From: Oerskovia paurometabola
GTDB taxonomy: Bacteria; Actinomycetota; Actinomycetes; Actinomycetales; Cellulomonadaceae
Assembly: GCF_016907365.1 (NCBI RefSeq)
Contig: NZ_JAFBBV010000001.1
Location: 1,612,001-1,676,000, forward strand
Direction of reading: 5' to 3'
Length of the DNA: 64,000 nucleotides
Under the pieces are notes generated by a model. It searched no databases. It was given only the letters and a program-made list of their open reading frames with translations, and had not been told where the DNA came from. Positions 25,013 to 33,827 of the stretch are shown here, piece after piece; position 1 is the stretch's first letter, and every line of letters begins with the position of its first letter. Position numbers and translations under genes: made by a program.

Positions 25013-25786
25013 GTGACGCCGGACGCCCCCGCGGCCGCCGGTCTTCTCGAGAGGCTCGGGATCCACCTGGATCCCGAGCTTCTCGTGCTTGCACTGACGC
25101 ACCGTTCCTTCGCCCACGAGCACGGCGGGATCCCGACCAACGAGCGCCTCGAGTTCCTCGGCGACGCAGTCCTGGGCCTGGTCGTGACCGAGGCGCTGTA
25201 CCGCCGCCACCCGGACCTCCCCGAGGGCGAGCTCGCCAAGATGCGCGCCGCCACGGTCTCGCAGAAGTCCCTCGCCGCGATCGCGCGCACCCTGGGGCTC
25301 GGCGGGTACATCCTGCTCGGCAAGGGGGAGGTGCGGACCCGCGGGAACGACAAGGACTCGATCCTGTCGGACACCGTCGAGGCCCTCATCGGTGCGACCT
25401 ACCTCAGCCACGGCCTCGAGGTCGCGCGCGACCTGGTGCACCGTCTCGTGGACCCGACTCTCGCGGTCGCCGCTGACCTTGGTGCCGGCCTCGACTGGAA
25501 GACCTCGCTCCAGGAGGCGGCTGCCGCGCGGAACCTCGGCGCCCCCGCGTACGCGAGCCAGGGCGACGGGCCGGACCATGCCCGCACCTTCACGTCCGAG
25601 GTGTCGCTCGACGGCGTCGTCTACGGGACCGGCAACGGTTCTGCCAAGAAGTACGCCGAGCAGGACGCCGCCGAGATGGCCTACCGGGCGATCGTCGAGC
25701 TGCCGCTCCCCACGACGGACGCGCCTGCAGGCTCTGCGCCCGGCCCGGCCGAGCCGGTCGACGGGGCGCACGGGACCCTTGCCTGA
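25013..25786 (+). CDS. rnc: Ribonuclease III
   Basis: Double-strand-specific endonuclease that processes rRNA precursors. The 257 residues have the signature [15 protein letters not shown] (catalytic Glu/Asp), a second acidic cluster in [17 protein letters not shown], and a dsRNA-binding domain (about 165-240: [16 protein letters not shown] and [18 protein letters not shown]). GTG 25013 is five bases after rpmF. The C-terminus has a Pro/Ala tail and overlaps mutM by eight bases. Confidence 0.97.
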   Translation: MTPDAPAAAGLLERLGIHLDPELLVLALTHRSFAHEHGGIPTNERLEFLGDAVLGLVVTEALYRRHPDLPEGELAKMRAATVSQKSLAAIARTLGLGGYILLGKGEVRTRGNDKDSILSDTVEALIGATYLSHGLEVARDLVHRLVDPTLAVAADLGAGLDWKTSLQEAAAARNLGAPAYASQGDGPDHARTFTSEVSLDGVVYGTGNGSAKKYAEQDAAEMAYRAIVELPLPTTDAPAGSAPGPAEPVDGAHGTLA

Positions 25787-26762
25787 GCTCCCCGAGGTCG
25801 AGACCGTCCGCGACGGCCTCGCCCGTCACGTCACGGGCAGGGTCGTCACCGGCGTCGAGGTCCTGCGCGACTACTCGGTCCGCCGCCACGAGGGCGGCCC
25901 CGAGAGCTTCCGCGGCCAGCTCGTGGGCCAGCACGTGGGCGCCGCGGTCCGCCGGGGCAAGTACCTGTGGCTCCTCCTCTCGCAGGCGCCCGCCGATGCG
26001 ACGGGTCGCAGCCCCCTGCCCGACGGCGCAGCGCCCACGGGCGCGCACGTCACCGCGCTCATGGCGCACCTGGGCATGAGCGGCCAGCTCCTGGTCCGCT
26101 CGGGCACGGCCGCGGTCGACAAGGTGCCGCACCTGCGTGTCCGGCTCGAGCTGTCCGCGCTCCCCGGCGAGCCCGGGACGCCGCGGACCCTCGACTTCGT
26201 GGACCAGCGCACGTTCGGGCACCTGTCCGTGACGGACCTCGCGCCGACCCCCGACGGCGGCCCTGGTGGCTGGGGCTCGGCTCTCGCGGAGATCCCCGAG
26301 CCCGCCGCCCACATCGCGCGCGACCTGCTGGACCCCGCCCTGAGGCGCGACGACCTCGTGAAGGCGATCCGCCGTCGTCGGACCGGCATCAAGCGGGCCC
26401 TGCTCGACCAGCGCCTCGTGTCCGGCGTGGGCAACATCTACGCCGACGAGGCGCTGTGGCGCGCCGGACTCCACTACGCGCGCCCCACCGACACCCTGCG
26501 CCTGGCCGAGGCGCACCGCGTGCTCGACGCCGCCGAGGAGGTCATGCGAGAAGCGCTCGCCCAGGGCGGGACCAGCTTCGACGAGCTCTACGTCAACGTC
26601 AACGGCCAGTCCGGGTACTTCTCGCGCTCGCTCGCGGTGTACGGCCGCGAGGGCGAGGCGTGCACGCGCTGCGGGGCGCTCGTGCGGCGCGACGAGTTCA
26701 TGAACCGGTCGTCGTACACGTGCCCCGTCTGCCAGAAGGTGCCGCGGAACGCACGCTGGTAG
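25779..26762 (+). CDS. mutM: Formamidopyrimidine-DNA glycosylase
   Basis: Removes oxidised purines such as 8-oxoG and cuts the abasic site. The catalytic N-terminal Pro and Glu come directly after the initiator ([10 protein letters not shown]), which fixes TTG 25779 as the start, inside the rnc 3' end. The [11 protein letters not shown] block, DNA-contact Asn in [11 protein letters not shown], and zinc finger CTRC-CPVC with the terminal Arg region are present. 327 residues, longer than E. coli because of two inserts (about 65-85 and 150-165), usual for actinobacteria. Confidence 0.97.
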   Translation: MPELPEVETVRDGLARHVTGRVVTGVEVLRDYSVRRHEGGPESFRGQLVGQHVGAAVRRGKYLWLLLSQAPADATGRSPLPDGAAPTGAHVTALMAHLGMSGQLLVRSGTAAVDKVPHLRVRLELSALPGEPGTPRTLDFVDQRTFGHLSVTDLAPTPDGGPGGWGSALAEIPEPAAHIARDLLDPALRRDDLVKAIRRRRTGIKRALLDQRLVSGVGNIYADEALWRAGLHYARPTDTLRLAEAHRVLDAAEEVMREALAQGGTSFDELYVNVNGQSGYFSRSLAVYGREGEACTRCGALVRRDEFMNRSSYTCPVCQKVPRNARW

Positions 26763-26766
26763 ACCG

Positions 26767-27741
26767 TCAGCGCGGGACCACGTTGCGCAGCGGGCGACCC
26801 GCCCGCAGGTTCTCCAGGTTCTCCCGGACCAGGGCCGACGCGCCCTGGGGTCGCCCACCTGCGACGTGCGGCGTGATGATCGTGCGCGGGGCGTCCCAGA
26901 GAGGGGAGTCGGACGGGAGAGGCTCGGTCTCCGTCACGTCGAGGGCCGCGCCGCCCAGCCGCCCGTCGCGCAGCGCGTCGACCAGGGCGCCCTCGTCGAC
27001 CGTGGCGCCCCGGCCCACGTTGACGAACCACGCATGGTCCGGGAGCTGGTCGATGCGCGCGGCGTCGAACGCGTGGCGGGTGGCCGGCACGGCAGGCAGC
27101 AGCGACACCAGGACGTCGGTCGTCGCGAGGACCCGCGGCAGGTCCTCGTCCGTCACGACGGGGAAGCCGAACCGCTCTCCGGTCGTGCTCGCGACCCCGG
27201 TGACGTGCGCCCCCAGCGCCTCGTAGAGGGGCGCGAGGGCGGACGCGATCGACCCGAACCCCCAGATCGTGACGCGCGCGCCGTGCAGCGTGAAGCGCCC
27301 GCTCGTCGCCGGGTCGGCCTGCTCGTCGACCATCGCGGAGTCCCAGCGGTGCTCGCGCTGGGCGGCCCCCAGGCGGTCGAGGCGCCGGACCGCGGCGAGC
27401 GTGAGCGCGAGGGCGTGCTCGGCCACAGGACCGTCGTGCAGCGAGCGACCGTTGGTCACGACGACCTCGGGCGCGAAGCCCGCCGCGAGGATCGCGTCGG
27501 GTCCGGCAGCGAGCGTCTGGACCCAGCGGAGCCCGGGGAGGTGCGCTGCGGCGTCGGCGAGGTTCTCGGGAGAGTTGGTCCACGCGACGAGGACCTCCGC
27601 GTCGCGGTGCTCGGCGGGCAGGGGAGCGGCGGGGTCGTACTCGACGATCTCGTCCGCGGACCCTGAGCCGTCCTGGTCGGCCGGGGTCCCGTGCCCCGGG
27701 GCGAGGTCGAGGGCGATCGTGTCGGGGACGAGGATCTTCAC
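26767..27741 (-). CDS. D-isomer-specific 2-hydroxyacid dehydrogenase
   Basis: NAD(P)-dependent reductase of 2-oxoacids, or the reverse. 324 residues with Rossmann motif IWGFGSIASALAPLYEALG (about 146-164), substrate Arg in FVNVGRGATVDEGAL, the Glu in DVTETEPLP, and catalytic His in IITPHVAGG. It resembles glyoxylate/hydroxypyruvate reductases more than PGDH, with no C-terminal ACT domain. GTG 27741 has AGGAG six bases upstream. The long ORF upstream of it lacks support. Physiological substrate unknown. It converges on mutM with four bases between. Confidence 0.87.
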   Translation of the reverse strand: MKILVPDTIALDLAPGHGTPADQDGSGSADEIVEYDPAAPLPAEHRDAEVLVAWTNSPENLADAAAHLPGLRWVQTLAAGPDAILAAGFAPEVVVTNGRSLHDGPVAEHALALTLAAVRRLDRLGAAQREHRWDSAMVDEQADPATSGRFTLHGARVTIWGFGSIASALAPLYEALGAHVTGVASTTGERFGFPVVTDEDLPRVLATTDVLVSLLPAVPATRHAFDAARIDQLPDHAWFVNVGRGATVDEGALVDALRDGRLGGAALDVTETEPLPSDSPLWDAPRTIITPHVAGGRPQGASALVRENLENLRAGRPLRNVVPR

Positions 27742-28007
27742 ACGGGGCTCCTGGGCGAGGCGGTGGTGCGGCGGGCAGCCGTCGAGGGGACGGGCAGCGC
27801 CGTCCGTCCCGGGCCCCCGGTGCAGCGGACACACCGACGCTACCAGCGCCGACACACCGTCCGGCGCGACCGGACGCCCACCGCTCGGGGCCGTTCTCGT
27901 TCCGGGAGCGCAAACCTGTCGCTGGCGATATGTTCGCAACGTCTGGCACGTCCCAGCGGTTCACGGCGACCCGCCCGTCCAGGGGGTCTCGGCGGCACGG
28001 AGGAATG

Positions 28008-29555
28008 ATGGCCTCATCCACAGCGGAGTCGGGCAGCTCGGACGCATCCGTGACCACCGGAGCACGAGGGGCACCGCCGACCCGCGAGGAGATGCGCGCG
28101 GCGATCACCGCCAGGACGCCCAAGAACTACATCACCTGGCTCATGCTCGCGTTCATGATCACGTCGTCGGTCGCGAGCCTGCGCGCCGCCCCGACCATGG
28201 CCGTGTACGGGCTCGCGGCGGTGTTCCTGTACGTGGTGCCCGCGATCGTCTTCCTGCTGCCGACGTCGCTCGTGTCGGCGGAGCTCGCGTCCGGGTGGTC
28301 CGGCGGCGTGTACCGCTGGGTCGCCGACGGCATCTCGAAGCCCGCGGGGTTCCTGGCGATCTGGTGCCAGTTCGCGATGACGATCTTCTACTACCCGAGC
28401 CTTCTCGGGTACGTGGCGAGCACGTTCGCGTACGTCATCAACCCCTCGCTGGCGAGCAACGGCCTGTACGTCGCGATCGTCATCGTGGTCCTCTTCTGGA
28501 CCGGGGTGTGGGTGTCGTCGCAGGGCACCAAGACCGTCGCGGGCCTGTCGAGCTTCGGGCTCATCATCGGGACGCTGGTGCCCGGTGCGCTGCTCGTGGT
28601 CCTGGGGCTCGTGTTCCTCGGACAGGGCAACACCTCGGCCGCCCCCATGGACGCGTCCCACCTGCTGCCCCAGTGGACCGGGATCGCGTCGCTCGTGCTC
28701 GTGGTCAACAACTTCCTGTCCTACGCGGGCATGGAGATGAACGCGGTGCACGTCACGAGCCTGCGCAAGCCCGCCAAGGAGTTCCCGCGCTCGATGTTCC
28801 TCGCGATCGGCCTGGTCCTGCTGATCTTCATCCTCCCGGCGCTCGCGATCAGCTGGGTCATCCCGGCCGACCAGCTCAGCCTCACGGCCGGCGTCATGCA
28901 GGCCTTCGACGCGTTCTTCGCCAACTTCGGCGTGAGCTGGCTGACGCCGATCCTGGGCCTCATGCTCATCGCGGCGTCGCTCGGCGGCATGCTCACCTGG
29001 CTCGCCGGCCCCTCGAAGGGCCTGCTGACGGTCGCCCGCGAGGAGGGGTACCTGCCGCCGTTCCTGCAGAAGCTCAACAAGCACGGGGTCCAGCAGAACA
29101 TCCTGGTCTCGCAGGGCCTGGTGACCACGGTGATCGCGCTGCTCTACGCGTTCATCCCCGACGTCTCGAGCTCGTACTGGATCCTGTCGGTCATCACGAC
29201 GCAGGTGTACCTGATCATGTACCTGCTGCTCTTCGTCGCGGCGGTCCGGCTGCGACGGAACAAGCCCGACCACCCCCGCGGGTATCGCGCACCCGCGCTC
29301 ACGCTGCTGTGCACGGTCGGCTTCCTGGCGTCCGTCGCCGCGATGATCATCGGCTTCGTGCCGCCCGCGCAGTTCTCGAGCGGGAGCGGCGGGGTGTACC
29401 TGCTGATCGTCGGTGGCGGGCTGGGCGTCGTCGGGATCCTGGTGCCCGCGCTCTTCTACTTCCTGCGCAAGCCGGGATGGAAGAACCCGGACAACGTCGG
29501 GGGGCCGGAGGAACCGCTCGTCGACGCCCCGGCCGACGGACCGAAGGAGGCGTGA
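28008..29555 (+). CDS. APC-superfamily amino acid permease, GadC/glutamate antiporter-like
   Basis: Integral membrane transporter of 515 residues with about 12 helices. The first helices carry WLMLAFMITSSVASLRAAP and the loop SAELASGWSGGVYRWVADG, a GGxYxW-type motif as in GadC and related antiporters; GPSKGLLTVAREEGYLPPFLQKLNKHGVQ is typical of the family. ATG 28008 was chosen over 28005, which abuts GGAGGA (27999-28004). TATGTT at 27929-27934 may be the -10 box. It heads an operon with a small membrane protein and an M20 dipeptidase, suggesting peptide or amino acid use. Confidence 0.88.
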   Translation: MASSTAESGSSDASVTTGARGAPPTREEMRAAITARTPKNYITWLMLAFMITSSVASLRAAPTMAVYGLAAVFLYVVPAIVFLLPTSLVSAELASGWSGGVYRWVADGISKPAGFLAIWCQFAMTIFYYPSLLGYVASTFAYVINPSLASNGLYVAIVIVVLFWTGVWVSSQGTKTVAGLSSFGLIIGTLVPGALLVVLGLVFLGQGNTSAAPMDASHLLPQWTGIASLVLVVNNFLSYAGMEMNAVHVTSLRKPAKEFPRSMFLAIGLVLLIFILPALAISWVIPADQLSLTAGVMQAFDAFFANFGVSWLTPILGLMLIAASLGGMLTWLAGPSKGLLTVAREEGYLPPFLQKLNKHGVQQNILVSQGLVTTVIALLYAFIPDVSSSYWILSVITTQVYLIMYLLLFVAAVRLRRNKPDHPRGYRAPALTLLCTVGFLASVAAMIIGFVPPAQFSSGSGGVYLLIVGGGLGVVGILVPALFYFLRKPGWKNPDNVGGPEEPLVDAPADGPKEA

Positions 29556-29556
29556 C

Positions 29557-30057
29557 ATGACCGCGACGTCCACCACCGAGGGCCCTGACGGCCTGCCGCA
29601 GCACGAGGACGAGCCGGGCGACTCCCGGCGTTGGATCCTCTACACGTCCGCGGCGCTGCTCGCGGTCGCCGTCGGAGTGCTCATGGCCGTGCTCTACCAC
29701 AACTACCACGCCGCGCAGGACCGTGAGCTGGCCGAGCAGCGGGCCGCCGAGCTCCACGCCGAGTTCGAGGCGATCGGCATCACGGCCTTCGACGAGGACC
29801 AGATCGTCGCCGTCCTGGGCGCCGACGGTGGCGGGTTCTGCACCGACCCGGCCGCCCTGGTGAAGGCGACGGCCAACCTCGGGTCCACGAACGGGGCCAC
29901 GGGGCCGGGCAGCAGGCCCTCGCTCGTCGACGAGCGACGACTCGCCGGGGACCGCCTCGTGATCGAGGTGTACTGCCCCGAGCAGCTCGACGACTTCGAC
30001 GCCTACGTCGACTCCCTCAACCTCGACGAGAACACGACCACCCAGGAGGACTCGTGA
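29557..30057 (+). CDS. Single-pass membrane protein between transporter and dipeptidase
   Basis: Not recognised. 166 residues: cytoplasmic polar N-terminus (1-25), one helix WILYTSAALLAVAVGVLMAVLY (about 25-46), then an external domain with a coiled-coil-like HAAQDRELAEQRAAELHAEF and two cysteines (GGFCTDP, EVYCPEQ) that could form a disulfide. AAGGAGG precedes the ATG. The gene follows the permease by one base and its stop overlaps the dipeptidase start, so all three are one operon. It could be an accessory subunit of the transporter; no direct evidence. Confidence 0.7.
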   Translation: MTATSTTEGPDGLPQHEDEPGDSRRWILYTSAALLAVAVGVLMAVLYHNYHAAQDRELAEQRAAELHAEFEAIGITAFDEDQIVAVLGADGGGFCTDPAALVKATANLGSTNGATGPGSRPSLVDERRLAGDRLVIEVYCPEQLDDFDAYVDSLNLDENTTTQEDS

Positions 30058-31442
30058 GCAGCACACCGGTAGACCTCACCCCCGTCAAGGAGCAGGTGGC
30101 GTCGCTGCTGCCGCGGGCGCTCGACGACCTGCGGACGCTCGTCGCGATCCCGTCGGTCGCCGACGAGCGGCTGTTCCCGAAGGAGAACTGCGAGCGGGCG
30201 GCCCACTGGGTCGCGGACGCGTTCCGGGCCGAGGGGATCGACGACGCCCGCCTGGTCGAGACCCCCGACGGGTCGCACGTGGTCCTGGGCTACCGCCCCG
30301 GCCCACCCGGAGCCCCCACGGTGCTCCTCTACTCGCATTACGACGTGCAGCCGCCGCTCGACGACGCGGCGTGGCGCACGCCCCCGTTCGAGCTGACCGA
30401 GCGGGACGGGCGCCTCTACGGGCGGGGTTCCGCGGACTGCAAGGGCAACATCGTCACGCACCTCACGGCGCTGCGGGCCCTGCGCGCGCTCGGCGGTGAC
30501 GACTACCCGGTCGGGATCCGCATCGTCATCGAGGGGTCCGAGGAGCAGGGCACCGCGGGGCTCGACCAGTACGTCGAGGCCCACCCGGGCGAGCTCTCCG
30601 CCGACGCGATCCTCATCGCGGACACGGGCAACGCCACCCTGGGCCTGCCGACTCTCACCGTGTCGTTGCGCGGCGCGGCCAACGTGGTCGTGACGGTCGA
30701 GGCGCTCGAGGGCGAGATCCACTCGGGCATGTTCGGGGGAGCGGCCCCCGATGCGCTCGCGGCCCTCGTCCACCTCCTGTCCTCGTTGCGCGACGACCAG
30801 GGCAACACCACGATCGACGGCGTCCCGCCCGAGATCGCCGACGCGACCTGGCCTGGCGTCGACTACGACCCCGACCAGTTCCGCAGCGACGCCGGCATGC
30901 TCGACGGCACGCGTCTCCTCGGGTCGGGGCGCGTCTCCGACCAGCTCTGGGCGCGTCCGGCGGTGACGATCCTGGGCATCGACGCGCCGGACGTCGTCGG
31001 CTCGGCCGCCGCGATCCAACCGCGCGCGGCCGCCCGTCTCAACCTGCGCATCCCGCCCGGCGCGGACGCGCGCGACCTCCAGGACAAGCTCGTGGCCCAC
31101 CTGGAGAACCACGCACCCTGGGGGGTCAGGGTCACGACGGTGCGCGACGCCGTCGGGCAGCCGTTCCAGGCGCGCACCGACGGCCCGGTCTTCGACACGC
31201 TCTCGCGGGCCCTCGCGGACGCGTTCGGCATGGAGACCGTGACCGCCGGCCAGGGCGGGTCGATCCCGCTGTGCAACGTGCTCGCGTCCGGGTACCCCGA
31301 CGCGCAGATCGTGCTGCTGGGCGTCGAGGAGCCCGCGTGCCTGATCCACGCGCCCAACGAGTCGGTCGCGCCCAGCGAGATCGAGCAGCTCGCGGTGGGA
31401 GAGGCGCTCTTCCTGTCACGGCTGGGGGCGTCCCGGGCCTGA
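30054..31442 (+). CDS. M20 family metallopeptidase (dipeptidase)
   Basis: Cytoplasmic two-zinc peptidase of the ArgE/DapE/CPG2 group, PepV/carnosinase-like. 462 residues with metal ligands in LLYSHYDVQP (His), GRGSADCKGN (bridging Asp), EGSEEQGTAGL (catalytic Glu pair) and LIADTGN, and a dimerisation domain from about 195 (TVSLRGAANVVVTVEAL). The final His ligand is in CLIHAPNES. GTG 30054 overlaps the preceding stop. Operon context with an amino acid transporter suggests import and hydrolysis of dipeptides. Confidence 0.92.
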   Translation: MSSTPVDLTPVKEQVASLLPRALDDLRTLVAIPSVADERLFPKENCERAAHWVADAFRAEGIDDARLVETPDGSHVVLGYRPGPPGAPTVLLYSHYDVQPPLDDAAWRTPPFELTERDGRLYGRGSADCKGNIVTHLTALRALRALGGDDYPVGIRIVIEGSEEQGTAGLDQYVEAHPGELSADAILIADTGNATLGLPTLTVSLRGAANVVVTVEALEGEIHSGMFGGAAPDALAALVHLLSSLRDDQGNTTIDGVPPEIADATWPGVDYDPDQFRSDAGMLDGTRLLGSGRVSDQLWARPAVTILGIDAPDVVGSAAAIQPRAAARLNLRIPPGADARDLQDKLVAHLENHAPWGVRVTTVRDAVGQPFQARTDGPVFDTLSRALADAFGMETVTAGQGGSIPLCNVLASGYPDAQIVLLGVEEPACLIHAPNESVAPSEIEQLAVGEALFLSRLGASRA

Positions 31443-31526
31443 GGCGGGCCCCGCGCGCCCGTGTCGGCGGGGCCCCGTAGGGTCGTCCCGACGGGCGGAG
31501 CAGCCCGCGGAGACGGAGAAGAAGAC

Positions 31527-31931
31527 ATGGGGACGTGGGGCTCAGGTCCGTTCGAGAACGACGGCGCAGGCGACCTGCTCGCGGCGCTGCGTGCGGGCGA
31601 CTTCCGGATCGAGGACTTCAGCGGGTACCTCGACGAGGACTACCTCGAGGTCGACGACGCACAGGCCGCGATCGCGATCGCGGAGGTGCTCGCCGTGGCC
31701 CGCGGTCTGCGGCCGGCGGACGACCACCTCGAGGGGGTCGACGCCGTCGCGTTCGCCGCGTCGTTGACCGACCAGCAGCGCGCCTGGGTCCTCACGACGC
31801 TCGAACGAGCGGTCGAGGGGAGCGACACCTCGGAGCTCCACGAGCTGTGGGCCGAGAACGGTCCCGAGGACCTCGCGGAGTGGCGGGACCCGGTCGTGAG
31901 CCGGTGGGAGAGCCTGCGGACGCCGGGCTGA
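31527..31931 (+). CDS. DUF4259 domain protein
   Basis: 134-residue soluble protein. The N-terminus MGTWGSGPFENDGAGDLL is diagnostic of DUF4259, a family of unknown function. It is acidic and Ala/Glu/Asp-rich, predicted all-helical, with no signal peptide. A TAGGGT box (about 31478-31483) lies roughly 45 bases upstream of the ATG, leaving a short leader with a purine-rich GGAGACGGAGAAGAAG. It converges on cydC with 39 bases between. Confidence 0.87.
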   Translation: MGTWGSGPFENDGAGDLLAALRAGDFRIEDFSGYLDEDYLEVDDAQAAIAIAEVLAVARGLRPADDHLEGVDAVAFAASLTDQQRAWVLTTLERAVEGSDTSELHELWAENGPEDLAEWRDPVVSRWESLRTPG

Positions 31932-31970
31932 GCCGGGTCCGTTCGTGAGCCCGGCGTCCGCGCCGGTCGG

Positions 31971-33827
31971 TCAGACGCCCGCTGCCTCCTGCGCGAGCGC
32001 CCAGCGGTAGCCCGCGTCGTGGGCGACGAGCTCGGCGTGGGTACCGCGGGCCAGCACGGTCGCCGGGGTGTCGGTCGACGCGTCGTCCGGCCGTCCCAGG
32101 AGCAGCACCTCGTCGACCGCGGCGAGCGCCGACAGGCGGTGCGTCGCGACCACGATCCCGCGTCCGCCCTGGCGGCTGGTCTCCACGAGGTGGGTCAGCA
32201 GCTCGTCGGCGGTCGCCGGGTCGAGGTGCTCGGCTGGCTCGTCGACGAGCAGCAGGGGAGCGGGGGCGAGCAGGGCGCGCGCGACGAGCAGCCGACGACG
32301 CTCCCCGCCGGAGATCGTGGTCGCGTCGGGGCCCAGGGTCGTCTCGACCCCGTCGGGCAGCCCGGACAGCCACTCGCCGAGCCCGACCTCGACCAGGGCG
32401 GCCGACGCCTCGTCAGGGGTCACGTCGCCCCGGGCGACGCGCAGGTTCTCGAGCACCGTGGTGTCGAAGACGTGACCGTCTTCGGCGACGAAGACGACCT
32501 GGTGCGCGACGTCGTCGGGCGGGAGGGTCGCGATCGGTGCGTCGTCGAGGGACACGCTCCCCGCGACCTGCGGGATGAGCCCGGCGGCCGTCATGAGCAG
32601 GGTCGTCTTGCCGACGCCCGAGGGGCCGACGACCGCGACCGAGCGCCCGGGCCGTACCGCCAGGTCCACCCCGGTGACGGCCGCGCGACCGTTCCAGCCG
32701 CACGTCGCGCCGGTCACGACGACTGCCGGACCGTCGGGGTCGGCGCGGGGAACGGTCTGGCGCGGTGCGGGCGGCTCGTCCGTGGCGGTGTCGTCGGCGG
32801 CGTCGAGCAGCTCCATGATGCGGCGGGCGGCCTGGCGCGAGCGGTGCATCTGCACGGCAGCACCGGGCAGCACGCCCGCGGCCTCGAACACCGCGAGCGG
32901 CGTGAGCACGACGACGGCGAGCTCGACCGGGGTCAGCGTCCCCGCGGCGACGGCGGGGATCCCGAGCAGCAGCGCGGCGAGCACGGCGAGGCCGATCGCG
33001 GCGTTGTTGACGGCCGCGGCCGTGCCCGACGTCCTGGCTCCCGAGTCGGTGACCGCCGCGAGCTCGCGGTCGGTGCGACGCAGCGCGTCCATCCGCTGGG
33101 CGAGGCGGCCCGAGACGGCCAGGGGTCCCGCGCCCTCGAGCGTCTCGAGCACGGTCGAGGTCATCTCGGCGCGGGCGGCGGCGCCGCGTTCCTCGGTGCG
33201 CCGGGCGGCGCGTGCCGAGAGCCACGGCCCCAGGACGCCCGCGAGCACCAGGCACGCGAGCAGGGCGAGGCCGGCCGAGGGCAGGAAGGCGCCGACGAGG
33301 ACCACCGAGCCTGCGGACACCACGAGCGCGACCCCTGCGGGGATCACGGCCTTGACGACGACGTCACCCACGGAGTCGACGTCGGCACCCACGCGCGCGA
33401 GCAGGTCGCCGCGTCGGACGCCGGCCACCGCCGCTGTACGTCCGGAAGCCAGCGAGGTGTACACGTTGGCGCGGAGCGAGGCCATGCCACGCAGCGCGAC
33501 GTCGTGCGAGGCCAGGCGTTCGAGGTAGCGGAACACCCCGCGCGAGATGCCGAACGCGCGCACCGCGACGGTCGCCACGGACAGCTGCAGCACGGGCGGC
33601 ATCTGCGAGGCGCGCGCGATGAGCCACGCCGCGACGGCCGCGAGGCCGACCGAGCTCGCCAGGGCCAGCGATCCCAGGCCGATCGCCTTCGCGGCCCGGC
33701 CCCAGCTCACGTCGAGCAGCCGGACCGCGCGCCACAGCGGGTCGGTGCCGATCGTGGCCGCCGCGCCGCGGCGCGGGTCCTCGTGGGTGGGGGAGGAGGG
33801 GCCGGCGGACTGGTCGAGGTCGCTCAT
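31971..33827 (-). CDS. cydC: Heterodimeric thiol exporter subunit CydC
   Basis: Fused permease-ATPase half-transporter; with CydD it exports cysteine/glutathione-type thiols needed for cytochrome bd assembly. 618 residues: six helices (about 45-330), then an ATPase domain with Walker A GPSGVGKTT, signature TISGGERRRLLVARALL, and Walker B LLLVDEPAEHLD (Glu present), followed by switch His in VATHRLS. ATG 33827 overlaps the cydD stop. Last gene of cydABDC. Confidence 0.93.
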   Translation of the reverse strand: MSDLDQSAGPSSPTHEDPRRGAAATIGTDPLWRAVRLLDVSWGRAAKAIGLGSLALASSVGLAAVAAWLIARASQMPPVLQLSVATVAVRAFGISRGVFRYLERLASHDVALRGMASLRANVYTSLASGRTAAVAGVRRGDLLARVGADVDSVGDVVVKAVIPAGVALVVSAGSVVLVGAFLPSAGLALLACLVLAGVLGPWLSARAARRTEERGAAARAEMTSTVLETLEGAGPLAVSGRLAQRMDALRRTDRELAAVTDSGARTSGTAAAVNNAAIGLAVLAALLLGIPAVAAGTLTPVELAVVVLTPLAVFEAAGVLPGAAVQMHRSRQAARRIMELLDAADDTATDEPPAPRQTVPRADPDGPAVVVTGATCGWNGRAAVTGVDLAVRPGRSVAVVGPSGVGKTTLLMTAAGLIPQVAGSVSLDDAPIATLPPDDVAHQVVFVAEDGHVFDTTVLENLRVARGDVTPDEASAALVEVGLGEWLSGLPDGVETTLGPDATTISGGERRRLLVARALLAPAPLLLVDEPAEHLDPATADELLTHLVETSRQGGRGIVVATHRLSALAAVDEVLLLGRPDDASTDTPATVLARGTHAELVAHDAGYRWALAQEAAGV

